From: an uncultured Clostridia bacterium
GTDB lineage: Bacteria > Bacillota > Clostridia > UBA1212 > SIG427
Direction of reading: 5' to 3'
Assembly: GCA_945965275.1 (NCBI GenBank)
Contig: CAMFNB010000012.1
Span: forward strand, 1-35,425
Length of the DNA: 35,425 bases
Positions 22,802-31,937 of this stretch are shown here, piece by piece. Within the stretch, counting starts at the first letter, position 1. Each line of letters begins with the position of its first letter. The notes beneath the pieces are model-generated. The model had not been told where the DNA came from, did not search any database, and saw only the letters and a list, made by a program, of their open reading frames with translations. The translations under genes and the position numbers were made by a program.

Positions 22802-25176
22802 GAAAGAACAGATATGATGTCAGTGTCAGAGAACTGGTGGAATTTCTGCTGAGACACGGCGATATAGCGCCGGGAGGCGGAAGCGAGAGTCCTGACAGAA
22901 TGGCATTGGGTGTGAAAATTCATAAAAAACTCCAGTCGGCTTTTAAAGAGGCCGACAATTCCTACGTTGCGGAAAAAACAGTTCAGAAGAGAATTGAGAG
23001 AGACGGAATCACTTTCTTTGTGGCCGGAAGAATTGACGGCTACAGGGTTGTAAACGACTGTCTCATGCTTGATGAAATAAAGAGCACGGATGCGGAGCTT
23101 GATTCAATCGAAGAGGCTGAACTCCTTCACATGGCACAGGGCAGAGTATATGCGGCAATACTTCTGGAAGAGGAACTCAAAGACATTAAGAAATCCAGTG
23201 TCGGTGTAATATATGCAAATATCGAAACAACAGACACAAAAGTTTTTTCACATACTGAGACACGAGAGGAATGCATAGCATATTTCGAAGGACTTCTGGA
23301 AGAATACATTAAGTGGATTCTTTTTGAAGAAAAGCACAAGGATAAGAGAACGGAAGAACTGAAACAAATGAAATTCCCGTTCCCGGCATACCGACAGGGG
23401 CAACGTGAACTTGCAGTATCCGTTTATCGCTGCATTATGGACGGCGGTAAAATGTTTGCAAATGCTCCGACGGGAATAGGAAAGACTTCGTCAACTCTTT
23501 TCCCGGCTTTAAAAGCAATGGGAGAGGAACTTACTGACAAAATATTCTATCTCACCGCAAGAAATGCCGGAGCCATCCCGCCTGCAGATGCAATGAATCT
23601 TCTTAAACAGCAAAGCGGTGAGCTTTCATATATCAGCCTGACATCAAAGGAAAAAATTTGTCCCTACAAAAAGAAATGTTCACCTGATACATGCCCGTAC
23701 GCTAAAGGACATTTTGACCGAATAAACAATGCATTATGGGAATCCGTAAACAAATACAGAGCTTTTTCCGGAAAGACAATTCTGGCCCTCGCAAAGGAAT
23801 ACAATGTCTGTCCCTTTGAGCTCAGCCTTGATATTTCTCTATACTGCGATGTCATAATCGGTGACTATAACTATCTGTTTGATCCCAAATCACGCCTGGC
23901 AAGATATTTCGGTGACGGCACAAAGGCTGACTACACATTCTTAATTGATGAGGCACATAACCTTCCTGACAGAGCAAGGTCGATGTTTACAGCCACATTG
24001 TCACTTAATAAGTTTATATCAACAGCCGAGGCGGCAAAACCGTATTCAAAAGGATTTTGGAATGCGGCAAGTACAATTATCACATTCCTGAAGGAAGAAA
24101 AAGACAAGCTTGAAAGGTCAGAGGATGACAACGGCTTCAGTTTCCAAAATGACGACAGCATACTTGCACCTCTTGAAAAATTCTGCAGCGCAATGAGCAG
24201 ATTCACGGACACAAAATCATGGAGAATGAGAGTGCCTGAAGAAATACGCGAGCGTATGCTTGAGCTTTACTTTGATACGCTTTTTTACCTGAAGATAAGT
24301 GATCTCTACGATGAAAAATTCTGTTTTCTGAGAGTGCCGGGCCGGGACGGAGATTTTAAATTCACTCTGTTTTGCGCTGACCCATCCGGTGTTATTGCAG
24401 AGGTAACCGAAATGGGACGGGGAACCGTGTTCTTTTCGGGAACGCTTGCTCCGATGAATCACTATATCGACTGTATGGGCGGTAAAAACACTGATGCAAT
24501 AGTGGATGTTCCGTCTCCGTTCCCGCACGAAAACAGACTGACCATAGCTGCTTTTGACGTGGCAACAGCATACAGCAGGAGAGCAGGATACTATGACACG
24601 GTTGCTGAATATGTGGAAAGACTCACGAAGCTTCCGACAGGAAACTACATGGTATTCTTCGGATCGTATAAATACCTCAGGGAAATCGAAGTAAGACTTC
24701 CGAGGGAACTTAAGGACGAAATAATATTCACACAGCCTCAGAATGCATCCTACAAGGAGCGGGAAAAATTTCTGGATGATTTCGTAAAGAATCCGGTAAA
24801 AACCAGAATAGGTCTCTGTGTTTTGGGCGGAGCATTTTCAGAGGGAGTAGACCTTGTGGGTGACAGACTTTCCGGCGTAATTATTGTCGGTGTGGGACTG
24901 CCCATGATTTCAATGGAAAACCAGATTATACAGGCCGTAACAGGCAAGGACGAACCGGAGAGGGGATTCAAAACCGCTTATGTATATCCCGGCATAAACA
25001 AGGTTCTCCAGGCTGCGGGAAGAGTTATCCGTACCGATACGGACAGAGGCTTTGTCGTTTATCTTGACGAAAGATACAGAAGCTCTGAGTATGAAGAAAT
25101 ATTGTCGGCTGATTACAACATTGTAAAAGCCGACAACATAGATAACGTTTTCAGTTTGATTGAGGATTTTCTCTGA
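22798..25176 (+). CDS. PD-(D/E)XK nuclease fused to XPD/Rad3-like DNA helicase
   Basis: The 792-residue protein has an N-terminal RecB/Cas4-like nuclease (about 35-180) with D80 in GRID, E93 and K95 in DEIKS, and a QxxxY motif (Q114, Y118). The helicase follows with Walker A NAPTGIGKTSS (about 222-232). Four Cys at about 288, 294, 299 and 338 form the [4Fe-4S] pattern of XPD/DinG in ICPYKKKCSPDTC and NVCPF. DEAH is at 384-387, and helicase motif VI is GRVIRTDTDRG. Such enzymes unwind DNA 5' to 3'. A repair or recombination role is inferred. It is the last gene of the comEC operon and abuts the convergent peptidase gene with no space. Confidence 0.88.
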   Translation: MRKNRYDVSVRELVEFLLRHGDIAPGGGSESPDRMALGVKIHKKLQSAFKEADNSYVAEKTVQKRIERDGITFFVAGRIDGYRVVNDCLMLDEIKSTDAELDSIEEAELLHMAQGRVYAAILLEEELKDIKKSSVGVIYANIETTDTKVFSHTETREECIAYFEGLLEEYIKWILFEEKHKDKRTEELKQMKFPFPAYRQGQRELAVSVYRCIMDGGKMFANAPTGIGKTSSTLFPALKAMGEELTDKIFYLTARNAGAIPPADAMNLLKQQSGELSYISLTSKEKICPYKKKCSPDTCPYAKGHFDRINNALWESVNKYRAFSGKTILALAKEYNVCPFELSLDISLYCDVIIGDYNYLFDPKSRLARYFGDGTKADYTFLIDEAHNLPDRARSMFTATLSLNKFISTAEAAKPYSKGFWNAASTIITFLKEEKDKLERSEDDNGFSFQNDDSILAPLEKFCSAMSRFTDTKSWRMRVPEEIRERMLELYFDTLFYLKISDLYDEKFCFLRVPGRDGDFKFTLFCADPSGVIAEVTEMGRGTVFFSGTLAPMNHYIDCMGGKNTDAIVDVPSPFPHENRLTIAAFDVATAYSRRAGYYDTVAEYVERLTKLPTGNYMVFFGSYKYLREIEVRLPRELKDEIIFTQPQNASYKEREKFLDDFVKNPVKTRIGLCVLGGAFSEGVDLVGDRLSGVIIVGVGLPMISMENQIIQAVTGKDEPERGFKTAYVYPGINKVLQAAGRVIRTDTDRGFVVYLDERYRSSEYEEILSADYNIVKADNIDNVFSLIEDFL

Positions 25177-25896
25177 TTATTCCCTTGATCTTCTGTTAAC
25201 AAGTAAGATGAGTCTTAAAAGCTGTGCCAGAGATGTTGCGAGTGCAGCAAAATATGTCATTGCGGCGGCTGTAAGAACCTTTCTTGCACCGCCTATTTCA
25301 TTTTCCGCAAGCATGCCTGTTTCTTTGATTGCTTTTAATGCCCTTCTGCTGGCGTTGAGCTCAGTGGGAAGAGTGAGGAGCTGGAAAAGTGTTGAAAATG
25401 CGAAGCAAAGAACACCGGCATAAGCAAAATATATTCCCTTGTCACCGAATTGTGAAACCGAGGAAAGAATGAGTCCTAAGATAATCAGCGGCCAGCTCAG
25501 CTTAGCACCTATGTTGGTAATCGGAATTATCATGTTTCTCAGCGTGAGAGGAGCATAATTTGCAGCGTACTGACAGGCATGTCCCGCTTCGTGGCAGGCA
25601 ACTCCGATTGCCGCAACAGATGTTGAGTTATATACGGGCTGGGAAAGGCTTATCGTGCCTGTTTTCGGATTAAAGTTGTCCGTAAGGTTTCCCTGGCAGG
25701 GAACTATGGCAACGCCGTTTACCCCGTTTGCCTGAAGTACGCGTTTTGCGGCTTCGGCACCCGTAAGTCCGCTTGAGGATAAAATCCTGCTGTATTTATT
25801 GAATCTTGATTTTACCGATGCACTTGCGATAAGTGATAATATAATGCAGGGAACAATCAATATAATGTACCAAATGTCTATACCCCAAAACAGCAT
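25177..25896 (-). CDS. YugP-type integral membrane zinc metallopeptidase
   Basis: The start at 25896 (MLFWGIDIWYIILIVPCI) is chosen for the AGGAGG site about 7 bases upstream. The longer frame adds 22 residues with no ribosome site. The 239-residue protein has an N-terminal helix, the zinc site in ACHEAGHACQY (HExxH), and further hydrophobic helices near residues 128-150 and 160-180. It belongs to the PF04298 (Zn_peptidase_2) family, whose substrates are unknown. Its stop codon abuts the stop of the helicase gene. Confidence 0.92.
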   Translation of the reverse strand: MLFWGIDIWYIILIVPCIILSLIASASVKSRFNKYSRILSSSGLTGAEAAKRVLQANGVNGVAIVPCQGNLTDNFNPKTGTISLSQPVYNSTSVAAIGVACHEAGHACQYAANYAPLTLRNMIIPITNIGAKLSWPLIILGLILSSVSQFGDKGIYFAYAGVLCFAFSTLFQLLTLPTELNASRRALKAIKETGMLAENEIGGARKVLTAAAMTYFAALATSLAQLLRLILLVNRRSRE

Positions 25897-25921
25897 TTCA
25901 ATGCCTCCTTTTCGTGCTGAT

Positions 25922-25950
25922 ATTATAGCATAAAATCGGTGTTTTTTACA
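25922..25950 (-). promoter_or_regulatory. Promoter of the YugP-like gene
   Basis: TGTAAA (25950-25945), 17-base spacer, TATAAT (25927-25922), with AGGAGG downstream. The -35 is a partial match. Confidence 0.5.
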
Positions 25951-25962
25951 GGCGGGGCTCAA

Positions 25963-25991
25963 TTGACTTTTAGCCTGTTATTCCATATAAT
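25963..25991 (+). promoter_or_regulatory. Promoter of the transcarboxylase operon
   Basis: TTGACT (25963-25968), 17-base spacer, TATAAT (25986-25991), the closest match to consensus in the window. Start near 25998 and GAGGTG site five bases before the ATG at 26022. This agrees with the strong codon bias of the genes it drives. Confidence 0.8.
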
Positions 25992-26021
25992 TATTTCTAA
26001 TTTGTATTTAGAGGTGTTTTT

Positions 26022-27434
26022 ATGACAGCAAGAGATAGAATTAAATCTTTATTTGATGAAAACACGTTTGCTGAAACAGATGCCAAACTCATGTCAAAGG
26101 GTGCTGAAAAAACAGCAGGTGACGGAGTTATTACAGGCTATGGCACGGTAAACGGAAGACTTTGCTTTGCTGCAAGCCAGGATTCTGAATTCCTCGGCGG
26201 AGCATTCGGCGAAGCACAGGCAACAAAAATTGCAAATGCAATCGCAAGAGCAGTTAAGGTGGGAGCTCCTTTTGTGTTATTTATTGATACAGCCGGAGCA
26301 AGAATCGAAGAGGGCCTGGATGCTCTTGAAGGCTTCGGCAAACTTACAAACGCGCTTGCTTCTGCATCAGGAGTTATCCCGACAATGGCAGCAGTAGTGG
26401 GACAGTGTCCTGCAGGTATGAGCATGGTTGCCGAAATGACTGACTTTGTATTTATGACAGAAAAGGGAACAATGAGCGTTAACTCTCCCGAGTCAATCAA
26501 AGCTTCAGGAAAGCTTGATGCTGATGCTAAGACAGTTGCCGGAGTTGCAATTAACACAGAAAAGAACGGATGTGCTCATTTCGCATGCAGCGACGATGAT
26601 GCACTCGTTGCAAAAATCAAAGAGCTCGTGGATGTTCTTCCTGACAATAACTACTCAGGTACTCCGGGAGAACTTTGCGAGGATGACCTCAACAGACAGT
26701 CACCAGAACTTTCAGGAATCGTTTCAGGAGACAACTACGATGTAAAGGATGTAATCAAAGCAGTTTCTGATTACAACTTCTTCCTCGAGGTTCATGAAAA
26801 TTACGCAAAGAACATTGTTGTCGGTTTTGCAAAATTCAACGGATACACAGTAGGCGTTGTGGCAAACCAGAACGCATGCAAGGAAGGCGCTCTTTCAGTT
26901 GCGGCATGTATTAAGGCAGCAAGATTTGTTCAGTTCTGCGATTCATTCAATATCGCAGTTGTTACATTCACTGATACAGCAGGATATGAGAAATGCATGT
27001 GCCAGGAGAAGCAGGGTCTTGCAAGATCACTTGCAAAACTTGCTTATACATTCTCACAGGCAACAGTGGCAAAAATCAATATCATCATTAAAAAGGCTTA
27101 CGGCAGTGCTTACGTTACAATGAACAGCAAAGCCCTCGGTGCAGATTTCGTATATGCCTGGGACGAAGCTGATATCGCAGTACTTGATCCGATTACAAGC
27201 GCAAGCGTCCTTTATCATGATGAAATCGCTGCTTCGGCTAATCAGGCAGAAACAAGAAAGCAGAAGGCAAAAGAATACAGAGATCTATACGGCACACCTG
27301 TAAATGCCGCTGAAAAGGGACTCGTTGATGATTGCATCGTTCCTGCGGAAACAAGACCGAGAATCATCAGTGCTCTTGAAATGCTTGCAACAAAGAGAGT
27401 ATCAACACCAGACAGAAAACACGGTACAAAATAG
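26022..27434 (+). CDS. Carboxyltransferase subunit (12S/PccB-like, divergent)
   Basis: Two crotonase-fold halves of an acyl-CoA carboxyltransferase are recognisable. The N half contains FLGGAFGEAQATKI, FIDTAGARIEEGLDALEGFG and SGVIPTMAAVVGQC. The C half contains GYTVGVVANQNA, AARFVQFCDSFNIAVVTFTD and KKAYGSAYVTMNSKALGAD. In typical PccB or transcarboxylase 12S subunits the oxyanion regions read CAGGA and DVPGF. Here they are CPAGM and DTAGY, so the acceptor may not be a standard acyl-CoA. The 470-residue length is shorter than the usual 510-520. The next two genes provide the biotin carrier and a 5S-type subunit. Codon use is highly biased. Confidence 0.85.
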   Translation: MTARDRIKSLFDENTFAETDAKLMSKGAEKTAGDGVITGYGTVNGRLCFAASQDSEFLGGAFGEAQATKIANAIARAVKVGAPFVLFIDTAGARIEEGLDALEGFGKLTNALASASGVIPTMAAVVGQCPAGMSMVAEMTDFVFMTEKGTMSVNSPESIKASGKLDADAKTVAGVAINTEKNGCAHFACSDDDALVAKIKELVDVLPDNNYSGTPGELCEDDLNRQSPELSGIVSGDNYDVKDVIKAVSDYNFFLEVHENYAKNIVVGFAKFNGYTVGVVANQNACKEGALSVAACIKAARFVQFCDSFNIAVVTFTDTAGYEKCMCQEKQGLARSLAKLAYTFSQATVAKINIIIKKAYGSAYVTMNSKALGADFVYAWDEADIAVLDPITSASVLYHDEIAASANQAETRKQKAKEYRDLYGTPVNAAEKGLVDDCIVPAETRPRIISALEMLATKRVSTPDRKHGTK

Positions 27435-27445
27435 GAGGAAGAACC

Positions 27446-27820
27446 ATGAAAAAATATAACGTAACAGTTAACGGAAACATTTATGAAGTAGAAGTAGAAG
27501 AAGTAGGCGGCGCAGCAAGCTCAGCTCCTGTTGCAGCACCTCTTGCGGCAGCTCCCGTTGCAGCTCCTAAGGCAGCTCCTGCACCTGCAGCAAGCGGAAA
27601 AGCAGGCAGCGTAAAGGTTGAAGCTCCTATGCCGGGCACAGTACTTGCAATCAAGGCTCCTGCAGGAACAGCAGTTAAGGCAGGCGATCCTGTTATCATT
27701 CTTGAAGCTATGAAGATGGAAAATGAAATCGCAGCTCCTGCTGACGGCGTTGTTGCATCAATCAACGTAGCTCAGGGCGCAACTGTTAATACAGGCGACG
27801 TACTTGCTACACTTAACTGA
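27446..27820 (+). CDS. Biotin carboxyl carrier protein (1.3S-like)
   Basis: The 124-residue protein has a short N-terminal segment (MKKYNVTVNGNIYEVEVEEV). An Ala/Pro-rich flexible linker follows at about 25-52. The C-terminal biotinyl domain (53-124) carries the target Lys in EAMKMEN. It moves CO2 between the two flanking carboxyltransferase subunits. AGGAGG precedes the start, and the spacing to its neighbours is 11 and 19 bases. The size and layout match the 1.3S subunit of transcarboxylase and the carriers of oxaloacetate or methylmalonyl decarboxylases. Confidence 0.94.
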   Translation: MKKYNVTVNGNIYEVEVEEVGGAASSAPVAAPLAAAPVAAPKAAPAPAASGKAGSVKVEAPMPGTVLAIKAPAGTAVKAGDPVIILEAMKMENEIAAPADGVVASINVAQGATVNTGDVLATLN

Positions 27821-27839
27821 TATTTCGGAGGACTAAACA

Positions 27840-29237
27840 ATGGCAAAAGTAAAAATCACTGAGACCATCCTTCGTGATGCTCATCAGTCACTTATCGCTA
27901 CAAGAATGCCGACCGAGGAAATGCTTCCTGTTATTGAGAAGCTTGATAACATCGGTTACAACGCACTTGAAGCATGGGGCGGTGCAACATTCGATGCATC
28001 ACTCAGATTCTTAAATGAAGATCCGTGGGAGAGACTCAGAAAAATAAAGGCAGTTGCCAAGAAGACTCCTCTCCAGATGCTCCTCAGAGGACAGAACTTA
28101 CTGGGATACAAGCACTATGCAGATGACGTTGTTGAATACTTTGTACAGAAGGCTGTTGCAAACGGTATCAACATCATCAGAATTTTCGATGCATTAAATG
28201 ATGTAAGAAATATCGAAACAGCAATGAAGGCCTGTAAGAAAGAGGGCGGACATGCTCAGGCATGTTTCTCATATACAATCAGCCCATATCACAACATTGA
28301 TGTTTTCGTAAAAGACGCAAAGAGAATGGAAGAGATGGGTGCTGACTCAATCTGTATCAAGGATATGGCAGCTCTTCTTTTACCGTACGAGGCTTATGAC
28401 CTTGTAAAGGCTCTTAAGGAAAACGTTAAGGTTCCGATTGAACTTCACACTCACTACACATCAGGTGTTGGTTCAATGACATACTTAAAGGCAATCGAAG
28501 CAGGCGTTGATATCATCGACACAGCTATTTCTCCATTTGCAGGCGGTACATCACAGCCTCCTACGGAACCAATCGTAGCAGCTCTCAAGGGAACTGAGTA
28601 TGACACAGGTCTTGACCTTGAGGCACTTTCAGAAATTGCTGACTACTTCAAGCCATACAGAGAACAGTGCATTAAAGACGGATTACTCGATCCTAAGGTG
28701 CTGGGCGTAGATGCCAACACACTTATTTATCAGGTACCGGGCGGAATGCTTTCAAACCTTGTATCACAGCTTAAGCAGCAGAATGCAATGGATAAGTTTG
28801 AGGCAGTTTTAAGAGAGGTTCCGAGAGTTCGTGAAGACATGGGATTCCCTCCGCTTGTAACTCCTTCATCTCAGATTGTAGGTTCACAGGCAGTGCTCAA
28901 CGTACTTGCAGGTGAGAGATACAAGATGGTTTCAAAAGAAACAAAGGGACTTGTAAAGGGCGAGTACGGACGTACACCTGCTCCTATCTCAGATGAAATT
29001 AAGGAAAAGATTTTAAAGGGCGAAGAACAGATTACATGCAGACCTGCAGATCTTATCAAGCCTGAACTTGAGAATATCAAGAGCGAAATCAAGGAATACA
29101 TTGAGCAGGATGAAGACGTTCTTTCATATGCTTTATTCCCGAAGCAGGCACTTGATTTCTTCAAGGTAAGACAGGCAGCAAAATACGGAATTGACGGAGA
29201 TGCGGTTAATTACAAAAACGCAACTCACCCGGTTTAA
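27840..29237 (+). CDS. Oxaloacetate/pyruvate carboxyltransferase subunit (5S/OadA/PycB-like)
   Basis: A TIM-barrel carboxyltransferase of 465 residues: metal-site Asp in ILRDAHQSLIATR, LLRGQNLLGY, FDALND, the active-site Lys in SICIKDMAALL, and metal-binding ELHTHYTSG. A PYC_OADA C-terminal domain follows (about 300-450). It lacks the C-terminal biotin domain of OadA, which is encoded separately just upstream. Together the three genes correspond to the 12S, 1.3S and 5S subunits of transcarboxylase. No OadB-type membrane decarboxylase or OadG gene is present in the cluster. That argues against a sodium pump, provided these are not elsewhere. Only three bases separate it from the next gene. Confidence 0.92.
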   Translation: MAKVKITETILRDAHQSLIATRMPTEEMLPVIEKLDNIGYNALEAWGGATFDASLRFLNEDPWERLRKIKAVAKKTPLQMLLRGQNLLGYKHYADDVVEYFVQKAVANGINIIRIFDALNDVRNIETAMKACKKEGGHAQACFSYTISPYHNIDVFVKDAKRMEEMGADSICIKDMAALLLPYEAYDLVKALKENVKVPIELHTHYTSGVGSMTYLKAIEAGVDIIDTAISPFAGGTSQPPTEPIVAALKGTEYDTGLDLEALSEIADYFKPYREQCIKDGLLDPKVLGVDANTLIYQVPGGMLSNLVSQLKQQNAMDKFEAVLREVPRVREDMGFPPLVTPSSQIVGSQAVLNVLAGERYKMVSKETKGLVKGEYGRTPAPISDEIKEKILKGEEQITCRPADLIKPELENIKSEIKEYIEQDEDVLSYALFPKQALDFFKVRQAAKYGIDGDAVNYKNATHPV

Positions 29238-29240
29238 TCA

Positions 29241-30482
29241 ATGGATGTAATTATTATCGGAGGAGGACCGGCAGGCTTGATGGCTGCAATTACTGCAGCC
29301 AAGAGAGGCTTGTCGGTCTCCGTTTTTGAAAAGAATAAAATGCTGGGAAGAAAGCTCAGAATAACAGGCAAGGGAAGATGCAATGTAACAAATGCCTGTG
29401 ATTTTGATGAGCTTCTCTCAAACATACCCCAGGGAAGTAAATTCATGATGTCTTCACTGCGCTCTTTTGACAATCATGATCTTATGAACTTTTTTGAGGA
29501 AAACGGACTGCCTCTTGTTATTGAACGCGGCAACAGGGTATTTCCTGAATCCCAGTCTGCATCAGATGTTGCGGATTGCCTCAAAAAACTCTGTAAAAAG
29601 CTTAATATAGAAATATACTGCGGAACAGAGGTTACGGAAATTCTCGTGGGAGAGGACAAACGTGCCTGCGGAATAAGATGCGGTGACTCGGAGTTTCATG
29701 CAAAAGCCGTTATTCTGGCAACAGGAGGACTTTCTTATCCGCTTACAGGTTCAACCGGAGACGGATACAAATGGGCTGAGCAGCTCGGACATAAAGTCAC
29801 GGAATTAAAGCCGTCCCTTGTGGGCCTTTACTCAAATGACAAACTCATTCCAAAGCTTCAGGGATTGTCGCTTAAAAACATAGGCTTCAGGCTTTTTCAG
29901 AATGATAAAAAAGTATATGAGGATTTCGGAGAACTGCTTTTTACCGACAAGGGCATTTCAGGGCCTGTGGTTCTTTCAGGAAGTCGCACGATTCTGAAGT
30001 ACGGTTTCAATAACATTAAAGCCGAAATTGACTTAAAGCCGGCACTGGATGATCAAAAACTTGATGCGAGAATTCAGCGTGATTTCCAAATGTATTCCCG
30101 TAAGCAAATTGTGAATTCACTGGGTGACCTTTTACCTAAGAGCCTTATTACAGTTATAATCAAAAAGTGGAAAATATCGGGAAATAAATTCGTTAACCAG
30201 ATTACAAAAGAAGAGCGCGAAAGACTTGTGCATCTTCTGAAGCATTTTACCGTTACAATAAACGGCTCTGAAGGCTTTGAAAGAGCAGTTGTGACGGCAG
30301 GAGGAATTGATCTTAAGGAAATCAATCCGAAAACCATGGAGTCCAAACTGGTACCGGGACTTTTCTTCGCCGGAGAGATTTTGGACGTGGATGCATACAC
30401 AGGAGGATTTAATCTGACGGTGGCATTTACGACAGGCGCGGCCGCAGGAAGGAATGTTTTACATACCGGGAATAAAACATAG
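29241..30482 (+). CDS. FAD-dependent oxidoreductase of the HI0933/YhiN (BaiN-like) family
   Basis: The 413-residue protein begins with the dinucleotide motif DVIIIGGGPAGLMAAITAAKRG. It also has GRKLRITGKGRCNVTNAC, ILATGGLSYPLTGSTGDGY and the C-terminal FAD motif GLFFAGEILDVDAYTGGFNLTVAF (positions about 376-399). These define the TIGR00275/PF03486 family. One homologue (BaiN) has been linked to bile acid dehydroxylation, but most members have no proven reaction, so no substrate is assigned. It follows the 5S-like gene by three bases without an obvious ribosome site, implying translational coupling. Confidence 0.9.
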   Translation: MDVIIIGGGPAGLMAAITAAKRGLSVSVFEKNKMLGRKLRITGKGRCNVTNACDFDELLSNIPQGSKFMMSSLRSFDNHDLMNFFEENGLPLVIERGNRVFPESQSASDVADCLKKLCKKLNIEIYCGTEVTEILVGEDKRACGIRCGDSEFHAKAVILATGGLSYPLTGSTGDGYKWAEQLGHKVTELKPSLVGLYSNDKLIPKLQGLSLKNIGFRLFQNDKKVYEDFGELLFTDKGISGPVVLSGSRTILKYGFNNIKAEIDLKPALDDQKLDARIQRDFQMYSRKQIVNSLGDLLPKSLITVIIKKWKISGNKFVNQITKEERERLVHLLKHFTVTINGSEGFERAVVTAGGIDLKEINPKTMESKLVPGLFFAGEILDVDAYTGGFNLTVAFTTGAAAGRNVLHTGNKT

Positions 30483-30490
30483 GTATTCGT

Positions 30491-30519
30491 TCGACAAAGT
30501 CCTGATTTGAGTGTATAAT
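30491..30519 (+). promoter_or_regulatory. Promoter of citrate synthase gene
   Basis: TCGACA (30491-30496), 17-base spacer, TATAAT (30514-30519), then AGGAGG ahead of the ATG at 30549. It lies in the short gap after the flavoprotein gene, so citrate synthase can be expressed separately from the transcarboxylase operon. Confidence 0.65.
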
Positions 30520-30548
30520 ATAAAATCACTTTACAGGAGGACTTTAAT

Positions 30549-31937
30549 ATGCAAAAAAAGGACGCGAACAGCTTTTTTGAAATCACGCCCGAACTGGTTT
30601 CTCTTGCGGGATTGTGTACGGAAAGCAGTACAATTGACACGGAACTCTACGGAAAATATGACGTTAAAAGAGGACTTCGTGACATCAACGGTAAGGGTGT
30701 TTTGACAGGACTTACCGAAATATCTGAAATTCAGGCTTCAAAAGAAATTGACGGTAAAAGTGTTCCCTGCGACGGAAAACTTTTTTACAGAGGCATCAAT
30801 GTAGAAGATTTGGTAAAAGGATTCATAACCGAAAACAGATTCGGTTTTGAGGAGACGGCATACCTGCTTCTCTTCGGAAAGCTGCCCACGCAGACTCAGT
30901 TCGATGAATTCAAAGCAACAATGAACAAATACAGAACGCTTCCCACAAACTTTGTGAGAGACGTTATCATGAAGGGACCTTCTGCAGATATGATGAATAC
31001 ACTGGCAAGAAGTGTGCTTACCCTTTATGCATATGACGAAAAGGGAAATGACACATCACTTCCGAACGTACTCAGACAGTGTATTGAAATGATTGCACTT
31101 TTCCCGCAGCTTGCGGTATACGGATATCAGGCATATCAGTACAACTCTGATCTTTCTCAGAGCTTTTTCATTCATGAACCGCATAATGAGCTTTCAATTG
31201 CGGAAAATATTCTGTATATGCTTCGCATAGACCACAAATACACGCCTCTTGAGGCAAGAATTCTTGATCTTGCCCTGATTTTACATGCAGAACACGGCGG
31301 CGGTAATAACTCCACATTTACAACCCATGTTGTAACAAGTTCGGGAACAGATGCATATTCTGTAATTGCAGCGGCACTCGGCTCTCTCAAAGGACCGAGA
31401 CACGGCGGAGCAAACATCAAAGTTGTTCAGATGTTTGAAGATATGAAAAAGAATGTTAAGGACTGGGAGGACGAGGACGAGGTTGCTGCGTACCTGAGAG
31501 CACTTCTGAATAAACAGGCCTTTGACCAAAAGGGACTTATATACGGTATGGGTCATGCGGTTTACTCGTTGTCTGATCCGAGAGCAAACATATTCAAGAG
31601 ATTCGTAAAGGATCTTTCCGTTGAAGACGGAATGGAGAAGGAATACAATCTCTATGCATTGGTTGAAAGACTTGCTCCGAAGGTAATCGGAGAGGAAAGA
31701 AAAACATATAAAGGAGTCAGTGCAAATATCGACTTTTACTCCGGTTTTGTATATCATATGCTTGGTATTCCGACAGAACTGTTCACACCGATCTTTGCCA
31801 TGTCACGTATAGTGGGATGGTGTGCACACTTAATCGAAGAGCAAATCAATGCCGGTAAAATAATCCGTCCGGCCTACATGAGTATCGCAGAAAGAAAAGA
31901 ATATATTCCTATGGGGGAAAGACAGAATGAAATTTGA
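30549..31937 (+). CDS. gltA: Citrate synthase
   Basis: Citrate synthase condenses oxaloacetate with acetyl-CoA. The 462-residue protein shows the conserved LHAEHGGGNNSTFTTHVV and SLKGPRHGGAN, then the CoA-site GMGHAVYSLSDPRA. His and Asp residues of the active site are in place. An N-terminal extension of about 90 residues precedes the FYRGINVEDLV segment. This extension is seen in the Clostridia type. A 2-methylcitrate synthase activity cannot be excluded. It sits directly after a carboxyltransferase set that also uses oxaloacetate. The 3' end overlaps the dipeptidase start by 11 bases. Confidence 0.94.
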   Translation: MQKKDANSFFEITPELVSLAGLCTESSTIDTELYGKYDVKRGLRDINGKGVLTGLTEISEIQASKEIDGKSVPCDGKLFYRGINVEDLVKGFITENRFGFEETAYLLLFGKLPTQTQFDEFKATMNKYRTLPTNFVRDVIMKGPSADMMNTLARSVLTLYAYDEKGNDTSLPNVLRQCIEMIALFPQLAVYGYQAYQYNSDLSQSFFIHEPHNELSIAENILYMLRIDHKYTPLEARILDLALILHAEHGGGNNSTFTTHVVTSSGTDAYSVIAAALGSLKGPRHGGANIKVVQMFEDMKKNVKDWEDEDEVAAYLRALLNKQAFDQKGLIYGMGHAVYSLSDPRANIFKRFVKDLSVEDGMEKEYNLYALVERLAPKVIGEERKTYKGVSANIDFYSGFVYHMLGIPTELFTPIFAMSRIVGWCAHLIEEQINAGKIIRPAYMSIAERKEYIPMGERQNEI

